A stretch of 64,000 nucleotides of DNA from NCBI RefSeq assembly GCF_000152705.1, contig NZ_CH672413.1, positions 2,207,978 through 2,271,977 on the forward strand. The letters are read 5' to 3'. A program made the translations under genes and the position numbers. The notes beneath the pieces were generated by a model, which ran no database searches, was not told where the DNA came from, and was given only the letters and a program-made list of their open reading frames with translations. Positions 17,053 through 26,090 of the stretch are shown in pieces (positions within the stretch are counted from its first letter, which is position 1; each line of letters begins with the position of its first letter). This DNA is from Janibacter sp. HTCC2649 (GTDB lineage: Bacteria; Actinomycetota; Actinomycetes; Actinomycetales; Dermatophilaceae).

Positions 17053-18705
17053 TCAACTACTGGCCGTCTCGGACCCCTCGCCGAGACCCAACTCGGCCAC
17101 CGTGATCTCGCGCATCTCGACCTTGCGGACCTTGCCGGTCACGGTCATCGGGAAGTCCTCGACGATGCGGACATAGCGCGGCACCTTGTAGTGCGCGAGC
17201 TTCCCGGTGGCGAACGCGCGAACCGTCTCGGCGGTCAGCGGCTGCGCGCCGTCGCGCATCCGGATCCAGGCCGCGAGCTCCTCGCCATACTTCTCGTCGG
17301 GCACACCGATGACCTGGGCGTCGACGATGTCAGGGTGGGTGTAGAGGAACTCCTCGATCTCACGCGGATAGATGTTCTCGCCACCGCGGATCACCATGTC
17401 CTTGATGCGGCCGGTGATCTGCAGGAAGCCCGCGTCGTCCATGACCGCGAGGTCGCCCGTGCGCATCCAGCCGTCGACGAGGGCCTCGGCGGTCTTGTCG
17501 TCCTGACCCCAGTAGCCGAGCATCACCGAGTAGCCCTTGGTCCAGAACTCACCAGGCTCTCCGTGCGGCAGGGTCTCGAGGGTCACCGGGTCGACGATCT
17601 TGACCTCAAGGTGGGGGCCCACCTGACCGACGGTGCCGACCTTGCGATCGAAGTCGTCGTCGGTGAGGGTCTGAGTCGACACCGGCGAGGTCTCCGTCAT
17701 GCCGTAGGCGATCGTCATCTCGTCGATCCCGGACGCGATGAGCTTCTTCATCAGCTCGGCCGGACAGGGTGAGCCGGCCATGATCCCGGTGCGCACGGTG
17801 CTGAGGTCGTAGTCGCCCAGGTTCGGTAGCGCCCACTCGGCGATGAACATCGTCGGCACGCCGTAGAGGCTGGTGCACTTCTCCTCGGCGGTCGCGGTGA
17901 GGGTGAGGTTGGGGTCGAACCCGGGCGCGGGTATCACCATGCAGGCGCCGTGGGTGGTCGCTGCGAGGTTGCCCATGACCATGCCGAAGCAGTGATAGAA
18001 GGGCACCGGAATGCAGATGCGGTCCACCTCCGTGTAGCCGCAGATCTCGCCGACCATGTAGCCGTTGTTGAGGATGTTGCGGTGGCTCAGGGTTGCGCCC
18101 TTGGGGAAGCCCGTTGTGCCAGAGGTGTATTGGATGTTGATGGCATCGTCCGGCGAGAGCTCCGCGCCGATGAGCTGCAGGCGTTCGTCGCTCACCCCGT
18201 CGGCAAGTGCGACGAGGTCGGCCCAGCTCTGCTGCCCGATGACCCAGACGTGCTCGAGGTCCGGGCAGTCCGCACGCACCTCGTCGATCATCGAGACGTA
18301 GTTCGAGGCCTTGAACGACTCCGCCGAGAACAGACCGCGGATCCCGGCCTGCCCGAGGACATATCGGAGCTCGTGCGACCGGTATGCCGGGTTGATGTTG
18401 ACGAGGATGACGCCGGCCTTCGCCGTGGCGAACTGCACGACGGTCCACTCCGCACAGTTGGGCGCCCAGATCCCGACGCGGTCACCCTTCTCGAGGCCCG
18501 CGGCGACCAGCGCCTTCGCGAGCCGGTCCACGTGGGCGCCGAACGCGGCATACGTCCACCGCAGTCCCTGGGCGCGGTCGACCAGCGCCTCGCGGTCACC
18601 GTGGACCGCGATCGTCGCGTCGAGGTTGGCCCCGATCGTCTGCTCCAGCAGGGACGGCTCGTTCGGGCCCGTGGCGTGGGAGAGGGATGGATCGACGGTC
18701 GTCAT
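17053..18705 (-). CDS. Fatty-acyl-CoA synthetase (AMP-binding enzyme)
   Basis: 550 residues from ATG 18705 (MTTVDPSLS). The ANL-superfamily P-loop YTSGTTGFPKGA (about 190-201), the A5 motif AYGMTETSPVS, A7 WMRTGDLAVMD, A8 GRIKDMVIRGGENIYP and the catalytic Lys in TVTGKVRKVEMRE are all present. Activates a medium- or long-chain fatty acid to acyl-CoA through an acyl-AMP. Monocistronic; divergent from the universal stress protein gene. Confidence 0.92.
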   Translation of the reverse strand: MTTVDPSLSHATGPNEPSLLEQTIGANLDATIAVHGDREALVDRAQGLRWTYAAFGAHVDRLAKALVAAGLEKGDRVGIWAPNCAEWTVVQFATAKAGVILVNINPAYRSHELRYVLGQAGIRGLFSAESFKASNYVSMIDEVRADCPDLEHVWVIGQQSWADLVALADGVSDERLQLIGAELSPDDAINIQYTSGTTGFPKGATLSHRNILNNGYMVGEICGYTEVDRICIPVPFYHCFGMVMGNLAATTHGACMVIPAPGFDPNLTLTATAEEKCTSLYGVPTMFIAEWALPNLGDYDLSTVRTGIMAGSPCPAELMKKLIASGIDEMTIAYGMTETSPVSTQTLTDDDFDRKVGTVGQVGPHLEVKIVDPVTLETLPHGEPGEFWTKGYSVMLGYWGQDDKTAEALVDGWMRTGDLAVMDDAGFLQITGRIKDMVIRGGENIYPREIEEFLYTHPDIVDAQVIGVPDEKYGEELAAWIRMRDGAQPLTAETVRAFATGKLAHYKVPRYVRIVEDFPMTVTGKVRKVEMREITVAELGLGEGSETASS

Positions 18706-18792
18706 GGTTCTCTGAATCCTTTTCGCCGGGTGCCCGGGCATCACCCGAGGGAACGGGTGTCCGGATCCGAACGTACCCCGCAGGCCCGGCCC

Positions 18793-19725
18793 ATGGGTAT
18801 GGTCGCGGACATGGACGAACGCGAAGGTGATGCCATCCCCGACGGCGCGGTCGTGGTGGGGATCGGGAACAGCGACCGGGACGCCGAGACGCTGACCTGG
18901 GCAGGAAACTCGGCCCAGCGTTCGGGCAGCCCGCTGCACATCCTCCACGCGCATGACCTGAGTGCCGAGATGGCGGCGATCGACCCCGTCGCCGGCAACG
19001 CGATCTCGCTCGGCCCCGACGGGGACCTCGGCAATGCCAGCCTGCTCGCCGAGACCCTGGCCGGCTCGAGGGAGCGGTGGCCCGACGTGCCGGTCACCGG
19101 GAGCCAGCCGTTCGTCCGACCGGAGCAGGCGCTCATCGACGCCTCCCAGAACGCCCGGCTCGTCGTCGTCGGCGCTGCCCGGGTCAGCGCCCTGCAACGC
19201 CTCGGTCTCGGGCGGCCCTCGCTCGCCGCCGCAATGCACGCGAAGTGCCCCGTCGTGATCGTCCCCCAGGGCTCACGTGCCAACGCCGACGGCCCGGTCG
19301 TCGTCGCGATCGACGGATCTGCCCACAGTGCGGCCGCGGCCGAGCGCGCCTTCTGGATCGCCGAGCTGCGCCATGCACCGCTCGTCGCCCTCACGACCTG
19401 GAACGTCGAGGTCGTCGACGGCATGGTCGTGACCACGCCGGGCACCGACGCCTGGAACGCCACCGAGGCGAAGTACCGCGCCATCGCCGACAAGGTCGTC
19501 GACCCGCTTCGCGAGACACACCCCGATGTCGACTGCACCGTCGAGGTCCTGCGCAACTCCGCAGCCAAGGTCCTCACGGAGCGCTCGGTCGATGCGGGCC
19601 TCATCGTCATGGGCACCCGCGGACGCGGGGGCTTCACCGGCATGCTGCTGGGCTCCGTGAGCCAGCAGGTCCTCGAGACCGCGAGCTGCCCCGTCATGGT
19701 CGTCCGCGCTGCACCGACGAGCTGA
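18793..19725 (+). CDS. Tandem universal stress protein
   Basis: About 310 residues with two UspA domains. Domain 1 (about 20-155) starts GAVVVGIGNSDRD and has a degenerate nucleotide loop; domain 2 (about 165-305) has VVVAIDGSAHS and the complete ATP-binding pattern MGTRGRGGFTGMLLGSVS. Tandem Usp proteins bind ATP and are often hypoxia- or stress-induced in actinobacteria. Three in-frame ATGs (18793, 18799, 18811) are possible and none has a clear ribosome-binding site; 18811 (MDEREG) is equally likely. Confidence 0.88.
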   Translation: MGMVADMDEREGDAIPDGAVVVGIGNSDRDAETLTWAGNSAQRSGSPLHILHAHDLSAEMAAIDPVAGNAISLGPDGDLGNASLLAETLAGSRERWPDVPVTGSQPFVRPEQALIDASQNARLVVVGAARVSALQRLGLGRPSLAAAMHAKCPVVIVPQGSRANADGPVVVAIDGSAHSAAAAERAFWIAELRHAPLVALTTWNVEVVDGMVVTTPGTDAWNATEAKYRAIADKVVDPLRETHPDVDCTVEVLRNSAAKVLTERSVDAGLIVMGTRGRGGFTGMLLGSVSQQVLETASCPVMVVRAAPTS

Positions 19726-19731
19726 CGACAG

Positions 19732-20379
19732 GTGACCGCGCGGCGCGACCGCTTCCACGGACGCATCGCTGGTGTCGGCTCGACGTCTGGCGTGCGCCTC
19801 GTCGTCGGCCACTGGCATGCCACGCCACTGGGTCCGTTCACGGACGTCATGATCGAGACGGCGTCGGGGCACCGCGTGCTCCTGGCCCCACGTGATGACG
19901 TCGCCGCCTACGTCACGGCGACCTACTCCTTCGACGAGGTCCGGGTGGAACCGCTGTCCTGCAGCGACACTGACGCGAGGTGGTCCGTTCGATCCGCGTC
20001 ACTCTCGCTCGACCTCACGGTCGGTGGGCGTATGCCGTTGGGCTGGCTCCTGCGCGCCGTCCCGCCCGCGCTCGGCGCGAGTCCGACGTGGGCCCGGGTC
20101 GTCGACCCGGTCGCGCGAGTGGTGCTGCCGGGCGTGCGCACCGTCGGCACGGCGCTGGAAGGTCGTCGTGAGTTCTACGGAGCCACGGACCTGCGGCGGA
20201 TCACCGCGTCCACCGGTCGGTTCGACGGGCAAGAGCTCGGCGCCCTGTCGGACATCGACCCACCCTGTCGCTTCGGGTTCTCGTCAACCCCTCGAACGCC
20301 GTCCGTGACCACCGTGGTCACGACCGTGGTCACCCGGGCGAGAGGAGTCGACACGGCGGGCGGACGGCATACTCCCTAG
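19732..20379 (+). CDS. Conserved actinobacterial hypothetical protein
   Basis: 215 residues from GTG 19732, six bases after the universal stress gene, so probably co-transcribed. No signal peptide or clear membrane segment. The pattern GIAGVGSTSGVRLVVGHW, SPFGPFTDVMIE-like and HRVLLAPRDDVAAYV is shared by uncharacterised actinobacterial proteins. The C-terminal 40 residues (Thr/Val repeats TTVVTTVVT) look unconserved. No function assigned. Confidence 0.6.
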   Translation: MTARRDRFHGRIAGVGSTSGVRLVVGHWHATPLGPFTDVMIETASGHRVLLAPRDDVAAYVTATYSFDEVRVEPLSCSDTDARWSVRSASLSLDLTVGGRMPLGWLLRAVPPALGASPTWARVVDPVARVVLPGVRTVGTALEGRREFYGATDLRRITASTGRFDGQELGALSDIDPPCRFGFSSTPRTPSVTTVVTTVVTRARGVDTAGGRHTP

Positions 20380-20436
20380 GTTCGAGCCACGCTCATCGGC
20401 ACCACGAGAACACCACCGCCTGATAATTTCGAGGCA

Positions 20437-22005
20437 ATGGACGGCACCTCGAAGTCAGCCCGCTCTTCCCACCGCTCCCCCGACCTCCGGGCTCTCGCGC
20501 TTGCCGTGATGCAGCCGGGCTTCGTCGGGCTCACTCCCCCGGACTGGGTGCTGCGTGAGCTCGAGGCGGGCCTCGGCGGCGTGGCCCTGTTCGCTCGCAA
20601 CATCGACACGCTCGAGCAGGTGGCGGCACTCAACGCGCAGATCCACACGGCCAACCCGCGCGCGCTCATCGCTGTCGATGAGGAGGCCGGTGACGTCACC
20701 CGGCTGGAGCACGCGACCGGATCATCCTGGCCGGGCAACCTCGCTCTGGGTGTCGTGGACGACGTCGCGCTCACCGAAGCAGTGGCACGCGAGATCGGCA
20801 CGCTCCTCGCCCGCGTCGGCATCGACCTCGACTACGCACCTGACGCCGACGTCAACAACAACCCGGCCAACCCAGTCATCGGTGTCCGGAGCTTCGGGGC
20901 GGACCCTGCGCTGGTGGCCAGGCACACCGCAGCCTGGATCACGGGACTCCAGTCGGCCGGCGTCCTGGCCTGCGCCAAGCACTTCCCGGGACATGGCGAC
21001 ACAGCCACCGACAGTCACCTGGCTCTGCCCGTCGTCACTCTCGAGGGGCTGGAACACGTTGCCCTGCAACCATTTCGTGCTGCCATCGAGGCAGGGACGG
21101 CGTCGATCATGAGCGCCCACATCGTCGTCCAGGGCCTCGACGACCAGCCGGCCACGCTCTCGCGCAAGGTCCTCGTCGACCTGCTGCGTACCCAGCTCGG
21201 GTTCACCGGGTTGGTCCTGTCCGACGGGATGGAGATGGGCGGCATCACCGGCTCCATGAGCCTCGCCGAGGGGTGCGTCCGAGCCATCGGCGCTGGCGTC
21301 GACCTGCTCTGCATCGGTGGCGGACTCGCTGACGAACAGACCGTCCTCGAGGTGGCTGAAGCACTCGTCGCGGCAGTGCACGACGGCCGCCTCGAGGAGT
21401 CGCGCCTCGTGGACGCTGCGCAGCAGGTGGGCCGGGCCGCCGACGAACGGACCCGACTCCGCGAGGCAGCAGCAGCGGCTTCTGCCAAGACCGCCGCTGC
21501 GACTTGGGCGTCCGCGACTGGTGTCCACAACGTGTCCGGGGTCGAGGCCGCAGGGCGGGCGATCGTCGTGCACGGTCCAGCACCGACAGCCGCGACCGAC
21601 AAGGCACCCACCGTCATCGAACTCGCCGCGCCGAGCAACATCGCCGTCGGCGACGAGACTCTCAGTGGCATCGCGACAGCCGTGGCCGGGCGCTGGCCCG
21701 GGGCCCGCACCACAGTGGTGAGCAACGAGCGCGAGCTCCTCGATGCCCTGCCCGGCGCGGACGGTCACAACGTGTGGGTCGGTGTCCGCGACCCACATCG
21801 TCACGCCTGGATGGCTCCCGCGCTGGCCACACTGCTCGCGGCGCGACCCGACGCCGTCGTCATCGACACCGGGTGGCCCGGGTGGACGGCCCCCACCGGT
21901 ACGACCCACGTCGTCACCCACGGAGCCGCGAGAGTCACCGCCGACCAGGTGGTTCAACTCCTCGCCCCCGAGACGCCCTCACCCCGGCCCGGCTTCCACA
22001 CCTGA
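20437..22005 (+). CDS. Glycoside hydrolase family 3 protein (beta-N-acetylhexosaminidase-like)
   Basis: 522 residues. The GH3 TIM barrel (about 20-340) contains DYAPDADVNNNPANPVIGVRSFG, the NagZ-type loop KHFPGHGDTATDSH (His/Asp general acid-base pair) and the nucleophile Asp in LSDGMEMGG. NagZ-like enzymes remove GlcNAc from muropeptides during cell-wall recycling. The C-terminal 180 residues (APSNIAVGDETLSGIA onwards) form a second domain as in two-domain actinobacterial GH3 proteins. No signal peptide, so cytoplasmic. Exact substrate is inferred. Confidence 0.88.
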   Translation: MDGTSKSARSSHRSPDLRALALAVMQPGFVGLTPPDWVLRELEAGLGGVALFARNIDTLEQVAALNAQIHTANPRALIAVDEEAGDVTRLEHATGSSWPGNLALGVVDDVALTEAVAREIGTLLARVGIDLDYAPDADVNNNPANPVIGVRSFGADPALVARHTAAWITGLQSAGVLACAKHFPGHGDTATDSHLALPVVTLEGLEHVALQPFRAAIEAGTASIMSAHIVVQGLDDQPATLSRKVLVDLLRTQLGFTGLVLSDGMEMGGITGSMSLAEGCVRAIGAGVDLLCIGGGLADEQTVLEVAEALVAAVHDGRLEESRLVDAAQQVGRAADERTRLREAAAAASAKTAAATWASATGVHNVSGVEAAGRAIVVHGPAPTAATDKAPTVIELAAPSNIAVGDETLSGIATAVAGRWPGARTTVVSNERELLDALPGADGHNVWVGVRDPHRHAWMAPALATLLAARPDAVVIDTGWPGWTAPTGTTHVVTHGAARVTADQVVQLLAPETPSPRPGFHT

Positions 22006-22090
22006 CAGGTCGCCGAGCGGGCCCCACGGTTTCTGACGTGGTGGTCACGAATGGCGCGGGGTCCGGACCGTCGACGATCAAACCTTCTTT

Positions 22091-22124
22091 TGTACCCTTG
22101 CGGTTACGTACCAGAATGGGTACA
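22091..22124. promoter_or_regulatory. Operator candidate before the ArsR-SRPBCC pair
   Basis: TGTACCC and GGGTACA arms (7 bp perfect) separated by 20 bases, with an extra GTACC half-site inside, ending nine bases before the ArsR start. The ArsR start has no ribosome-binding site, so the promoter must overlap this site. Autoregulation is inferred. Confidence 0.5.
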
Positions 22125-22132
22125 TTTGATCT

Positions 22133-22450
22133 ATGGACGCAGTGTTGCAGGCCCTCGCCGACCCGAGTCGACGCACGGTTCTGGAGATACTGCGGGAACA
22201 CCCGGCAACGGCCGGCGAGTTGGCCCAGGCCCTGCCGATCGCGCGACCAGGGGTTTCACGACACCTCCGCGTCCTGAGAGAGGCCGGATTGGTCGACGTC
22301 CGCCAGGAGTCCCAGCGCAGGATCTACACCTTGCGACCGGAGGCCCTGGTCGAGGTGGACGACTGGCTGGAGGACTACCGAGCGCTGTGGCAGAACCGTC
22401 TCGACGCGCTTCACACCGAGATCGCACGAGGAAAGAAGGCACAGAAATGA
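22133..22450 (+). CDS. ArsR-family regulator paired with an SRPBCC protein
   Basis: 105 residues, nearly all a winged helix: LADPSRRTVLEILREHPATAGELAQ, recognition helix ARPGVSRHLRVLREAGLV and wing ESQRRIYTL. No metal-binding Cys or His clusters, as expected for the SRPBCC-linked ArsR subfamily whose partner, not a metal, is thought to carry the signal. Its stop overlaps the next gene's ATG. Palindrome at 22091 is the probable operator. Confidence 0.88.
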   Translation: MDAVLQALADPSRRTVLEILREHPATAGELAQALPIARPGVSRHLRVLREAGLVDVRQESQRRIYTLRPEALVEVDDWLEDYRALWQNRLDALHTEIARGKKAQK

Positions 22451-22971
22451 CCGTCAACGGCACGATGAGAGCGCTAGGCGAAACCCATGGCGCGGTCCGC
22501 GTCGAGGATCTCTACGACACCGACATCGCAGACCTGTGGCAGGCGTGCACCACGCCGGAGCGGCTCTCCCGTTGGATCGCCGACGTCTCGGGTGACCTCA
22601 AGGTGGGCGCGACCGTCCAGGCCGTCTTCACCAGCACGTGGTCCGGTCCAGCCAGGATCGACGTGTGCGACGCACCGCACCATGTGCTGCTCACGACCGA
22701 ACCCGGGGCCGAGGGCGAAGGCCAACTCGAGGCATGGCTCACCCAAGAGGGGTCACAGACCCGTCTCGTGGTGGAGGAGCGTGGACTGCCCGTGGACAAG
22801 CTGCATTTCTACGGGGCCGGATGGCATGCGCACCTGGAGGACCTTCGACGTTCGCTTGCGCAGGCCGGTCCCATCCATCCCCAAGGTTGGGCGGAGGACC
22901 GGCCGGCCCCGGGCTGGAACCAGCGCTGGACCGAACTGACCTCGGAGTACGAGAAGGCTCCCACCGGCTGA
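22447..22971 (+). CDS. SRPBCC (START/AHSA1-like) domain protein
   Basis: 174 residues. Hydrophobic-ligand-binding fold: VRVEDLYDTDIADLWQACTTPERLSRWIADVSGDLKVG is the standard N-terminal motif of AHSA1-type proteins, and the C terminus has the long helix GAGWHAHLEDLRRSLAQ. ATG 22447 overlaps the ArsR stop. In such pairs the SRPBCC protein is thought to bind a small molecule and the ArsR protein to control expression; the ligand is unknown. Confidence 0.87.
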   Translation: MTVNGTMRALGETHGAVRVEDLYDTDIADLWQACTTPERLSRWIADVSGDLKVGATVQAVFTSTWSGPARIDVCDAPHHVLLTTEPGAEGEGQLEAWLTQEGSQTRLVVEERGLPVDKLHFYGAGWHAHLEDLRRSLAQAGPIHPQGWAEDRPAPGWNQRWTELTSEYEKAPTG

Positions 22972-23052
22972 CACCAGCGCCGCGACTCGCCGATCAGTGA
23001 GTCACAGAGTTCGTCAGTCCCAAGGTGAAGCGACAGCCGGCGGTCGACCTCC

Positions 23053-23537
23053 TCAACTCGCCGGTCCACATCCGTCGCTCGTCGCGAGAGACAAGTCGCC
23101 GCGGCCGAAGCCGTCGAGCACGGCACGTTCGTAGTCCGGCATCGGGTCGGGCAGCCGAGCGAGCGGAAACCATTCCAGCCCGGTGCACTTGTGCGGCTCG
23201 ACGATCCTCGGCTCACCAGACCAGACCCGGTCAACCAGAACCAGTCGACCCGCTGCTCAACAGGATCGTCCGTACCGTCAGTGCGCTGCAAGACGGTCAT
23301 GAGAGTCAGGTCCTGCGGCCGAATGATGACGCCGATCTCCTCCGCCGCCTCACGCACCCCAGCGCTCACGGCCGTCTCACCCGGATCAACGTGACCCGCG
23401 GCTCCGGCCACCCAGAGCCCGTCCATGTAGCCGGTCTGCGCCCGCTGCTGGAGCAACACTTCCTCGCTGGCCCCGTGCGAACCCGGCCTCACGCGCTAGA
23501 CATAGGCGGCGGGCACGAGGGCGTACGGGGCCGTCAT
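23053..23537 (-). pseudogene. NUDIX hydrolase, inactivated by a stop codon and a 5-base duplication
   Basis: The conceptual protein starts at ATG 23537 (MTAPYALVPAAYV), meets an in-frame TAG at codon 14 (23496-23498), then continues with VRPGSHGASEEVLLQQRAQ, an intact NUDIX box (GHVDPGETAVSAGVREAAEEIGV) and RVDWFWLTG. There the frame breaks: CCAGA is repeated in tandem at 23216-23225 on the plus strand. Removing one copy restores GEPRIVEPHKCTGLEWFPL and a natural end at 23053 (about 160 residues). A shorter product from GTG 23492 would still be frameshifted. Two independent lesions make this a true pseudogene rather than a sequencing slip. Confidence 0.85.
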
Positions 23538-23576
23538 TCCACCCACCCTAGGGAGCCGGGCGCGCGAGAATCGGGC

Positions 23577-24371
23577 ATGGTCACGTTCGCGGGCGTGTTC
23601 GCCCATCCCGACGATGACGCCTATGGGATCGCCGGCACCGTGGGGCTGCACGCCGACGACCCCGACTTCAGGTTCGTGCTCATCCACGCGACGGACGGCG
23701 GGGCCGGTGACATCCGTCCCGACTTCGACGCGACACCCGAGACGCTGGGCTCCGTCCGACAGGCCGAGGACGAGGCCGGTTGGCGGGCCGTCGGTCGCGA
23801 ACCCGACCTTCACGAGTGGCTCGGCCATCCCGACGGCGGCGTTGCCGACGTGCCGGCCGAGGACCTTGTTGATGACATCTGGAGAATCTTCCAGCAGGAG
23901 CGCCCGGACGTCGTGTGCACCTTCGGGCCGGACGGGATCTTCGGGCATCCCGATCACATCGCGGTCGGTGCCGCCACGGATGCGGCCTTCGCCCGCGGGG
24001 TGGCAGACGGCGGCCCGGGCTTTCGGCGCCTCATCCACGGTGTGATCCCCCAGACGGTCTTCGAGCGGTGGAACTCGCAGCGGGCCCTGCGCGGCCTGCC
24101 CGTCTTCGACCCCACGGCGATGTATCACATGCGCGGGGTGCCGGACGAGACCATCGACATCACTGTCGACACCACGTCAGTGGCCCACCGGACGGTCGCC
24201 GGGCTGCTCCAACACCGCAGCCAGCACCACGTCATCTTCGACCCGCCCATCGACGTCGACCGGTGGCAGCGGGTCGTGACCCGCGAGTGGCACACCATCG
24301 CCTGGCCGCCTCGGGACCGTACGTCGGGCCCACTCACCGACGTCCTCGACGGTCTCACCGGCACTCCCTGA
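23577..24371 (+). CDS. PIG-L family N-acetylglucosaminyl deacetylase
   Basis: 264 residues. Zinc motif AHPDDDAYG (about 8-16) and the second ligand region GPDGIFGHPDHIAVG (about 122-136) define the PIG-L/MshB/Mca family of N-deacetylases. The best-known actinobacterial members act in mycothiol synthesis and conjugate cleavage, but this sequence is not obviously MshB or Mca; a generic LmbE-like deacetylase is the safe call. Start ATG 23577 lies 40 bases from the divergent NUDIX remnant. Confidence 0.87.
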   Translation: MVTFAGVFAHPDDDAYGIAGTVGLHADDPDFRFVLIHATDGGAGDIRPDFDATPETLGSVRQAEDEAGWRAVGREPDLHEWLGHPDGGVADVPAEDLVDDIWRIFQQERPDVVCTFGPDGIFGHPDHIAVGAATDAAFARGVADGGPGFRRLIHGVIPQTVFERWNSQRALRGLPVFDPTAMYHMRGVPDETIDITVDTTSVAHRTVAGLLQHRSQHHVIFDPPIDVDRWQRVVTREWHTIAWPPRDRTSGPLTDVLDGLTGTP

Positions 24372-24464
24372 CGAGGGCCTCGCTCGCCAACCCGACCACA
24401 GCGAGAGGCGCGCCCCGACGAAACAGGTGAGCGAACGGCATACGCCGTCTGCGAGCATGCGTGC

Positions 24465-25694
24465 ATGCGCCCGATCGTCCAGAGCAAGAAACTGCAGCAC
24501 GTCCGCTACGACGTGAGAGGACCGATCCTCGTCGAGGCCCAGCGGCTCGAGGCCGAGGGCCACAAGATCCTCAAGCTCAACATCGGCAACACGGCACCCT
24601 TCGGCTTCGAGGCGCCCGAGGCCATCGTGGCCGACATGATCCACAATCTGCCTGACGCGCAGGGCTACTCGGACTCCCGCGGCATCTACAGCGCTCGCAC
24701 CGCTGTTGCGCAGTACTACCAGGCGCGCGGCCTCACCGACACGGTCGTCGACGACGTCTACATCGGCAACGGTGTCTCCGAGCTGATCTCGATGGTGCTG
24801 CAGGCGTTCGTCGATGACGGCAACGAGATCCTCATCCCGGCGCCCGACTACCCGCTGTGGACCGGTGCCGTGTCCCTGTCCGGTGGGACGCCCGTGCACT
24901 ACCGCTGCGACGAGGAGAACGGGTGGAACCCCGACCTCGACGACATCGAATCCAAGATCACGCCCAACACGCACGCCCTCGTCGTCATCAACCCCAACAA
25001 CCCGACGGGTGCGGTCTACAGCGAGGACATCGTCAAGGGGCTCGTCGACATCGCGCGCCGCCACAACCTCGTCCTCATGGCCGACGAGATCTACGAGAAG
25101 ATCCTCTACGCCGACGAGGCCGTCACGCCGATCCACCACCACGTCGCGACGTATGCCGCCGACGACGTCCTCTGCCTCACCTTCAGCGGGCTGTCGAAGG
25201 CCTACCGCGTCTGTGGCTACCGCGCCGGCTGGGTCATGGTGTCGGGGCCGAAGCACATGGCCGAGGACTTCCTCGAGGGCCTGACCCTGCTCGCCAACAT
25301 GCGCATGTGCGCGAATGTGCCTGCGCAGCACGCGATCCAGACCGCACTCGGTGGCTACCAGTCGATCAACGAGCTCATCGTCCCGGGCGGTCGCTTCTTC
25401 GAGCAGATCAAGCTCGCGAACCGGCTGCTCAACGAGATCCCGGGTGTCTCGTGCGTGGAGCCGCAGGGAGCGCTCTACTGCTTCCCCAGGCTCGACCCGG
25501 AGGCGTACGCGATCGAGGACGACCAGCAGTTCGTCATCGACCTGTTGCGCGCCAAGAAGATCCTCGTGACTCACGGGACGGGCTTCAACTGGTTCGAGCC
25601 GGATCACTTCCGGCTGGTGACCCTGCCCGACACCGAGGTGTTGACGGAGGCGATCGGCCGCATCGCGGAGTACCTCGAGACGATCCGCCGCTGA
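24465..25694 (+). CDS. alaA: Pyridoxal-phosphate aminotransferase, AlaA-like
   Basis: 409 residues, fold-type I class I/II aminotransferase. The N terminus RPIVQSKKLQHVRYDVRGPILVEAQRL is characteristic of AlaA (YfbQ)-type alanine transaminases. Cofactor residues are seen in NPNNPTGAVY, LMADEIYEKILY (Asp for the pyridine N) and SGLSKAYRVCGYRAGW (Schiff-base Lys). Converts pyruvate and glutamate to alanine and 2-oxoglutarate. Four bases from the downstream fluoride channel genes, so probably co-transcribed. Confidence 0.92.
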   Translation: MRPIVQSKKLQHVRYDVRGPILVEAQRLEAEGHKILKLNIGNTAPFGFEAPEAIVADMIHNLPDAQGYSDSRGIYSARTAVAQYYQARGLTDTVVDDVYIGNGVSELISMVLQAFVDDGNEILIPAPDYPLWTGAVSLSGGTPVHYRCDEENGWNPDLDDIESKITPNTHALVVINPNNPTGAVYSEDIVKGLVDIARRHNLVLMADEIYEKILYADEAVTPIHHHVATYAADDVLCLTFSGLSKAYRVCGYRAGWVMVSGPKHMAEDFLEGLTLLANMRMCANVPAQHAIQTALGGYQSINELIVPGGRFFEQIKLANRLLNEIPGVSCVEPQGALYCFPRLDPEAYAIEDDQQFVIDLLRAKKILVTHGTGFNWFEPDHFRLVTLPDTEVLTEAIGRIAEYLETIRR

Positions 25695-25697
25695 TCG

Positions 25698-26090
25698 ATG
25701 GCGCTTCGGTCGCGTGACCTCGCGCTGGTCGCCGTGGGTGGTGCCCTCGGTGCGATCAGCCGGTATGCCGTGGGCACTGCCGTTCCGCACTCAGCTGCCG
25801 GTTGGCCGTGGGCGACGTTCTCCGTCAACGTGATTGCGTCCTTGGCGATCGGGGTGTTGGCCGGGTGGGCGTACTGGCGTCACGCGGCCCACTGGGTCCG
25901 ACCGCTGCTCATGTCGGGCTTCCTCGGCGGATTCAGCACCTTCTCGGCGTTCGCAGTCGACACGGTGGCACTGACCGAAAGTGGGCACGGCGGTCTCGCC
26001 GCGGCATACGTCGTGGTCACGCTCGTGGCGTGCGTAGGTGCCGTTGGAATGGGAACCGTTGTGGCGCAGACACTTTGGCGGCACCCATGA
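25698..26090 (+). CDS. crcB: Fluoride channel subunit CrcB/Fluc 1
   Basis: 130 residues, four transmembrane helices. Fluc signatures: GGALGAISRYAVG (TM1), FSVNVIASLAIGVL (conserved Asn in the pore) and GFLGGFSTFSAFAVDTV (TM3 break with the Phe box). Exports fluoride as a dual-topology dimer; here two different genes in tandem suggest a heterodimer. ATG 25698 is four bases after alaA and the stop overlaps the second crcB. Confidence 0.93.
   Translation: MALRSRDLALVAVGGALGAISRYAVGTAVPHSAAGWPWATFSVNVIASLAIGVLAGWAYWRHAAHWVRPLLMSGFLGGFSTFSAFAVDTVALTESGHGGLAAAYVVVTLVACVGAVGMGTVVAQTLWRHP

Noticed and set aside
22809-23492. Programmed frameshifting or alternative long product of the NUDIX gene
   Set aside because: The break is explained by a simple 5-base tandem duplication, a second in-frame stop exists upstream, and there is no slippery heptamer or downstream pseudoknot in evidence.
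25640-25700. Fluoride riboswitch ahead of crcB
   Set aside because: Only three bases separate alaA and crcB and no conserved crcB-motif structure could be recognised before alaA.
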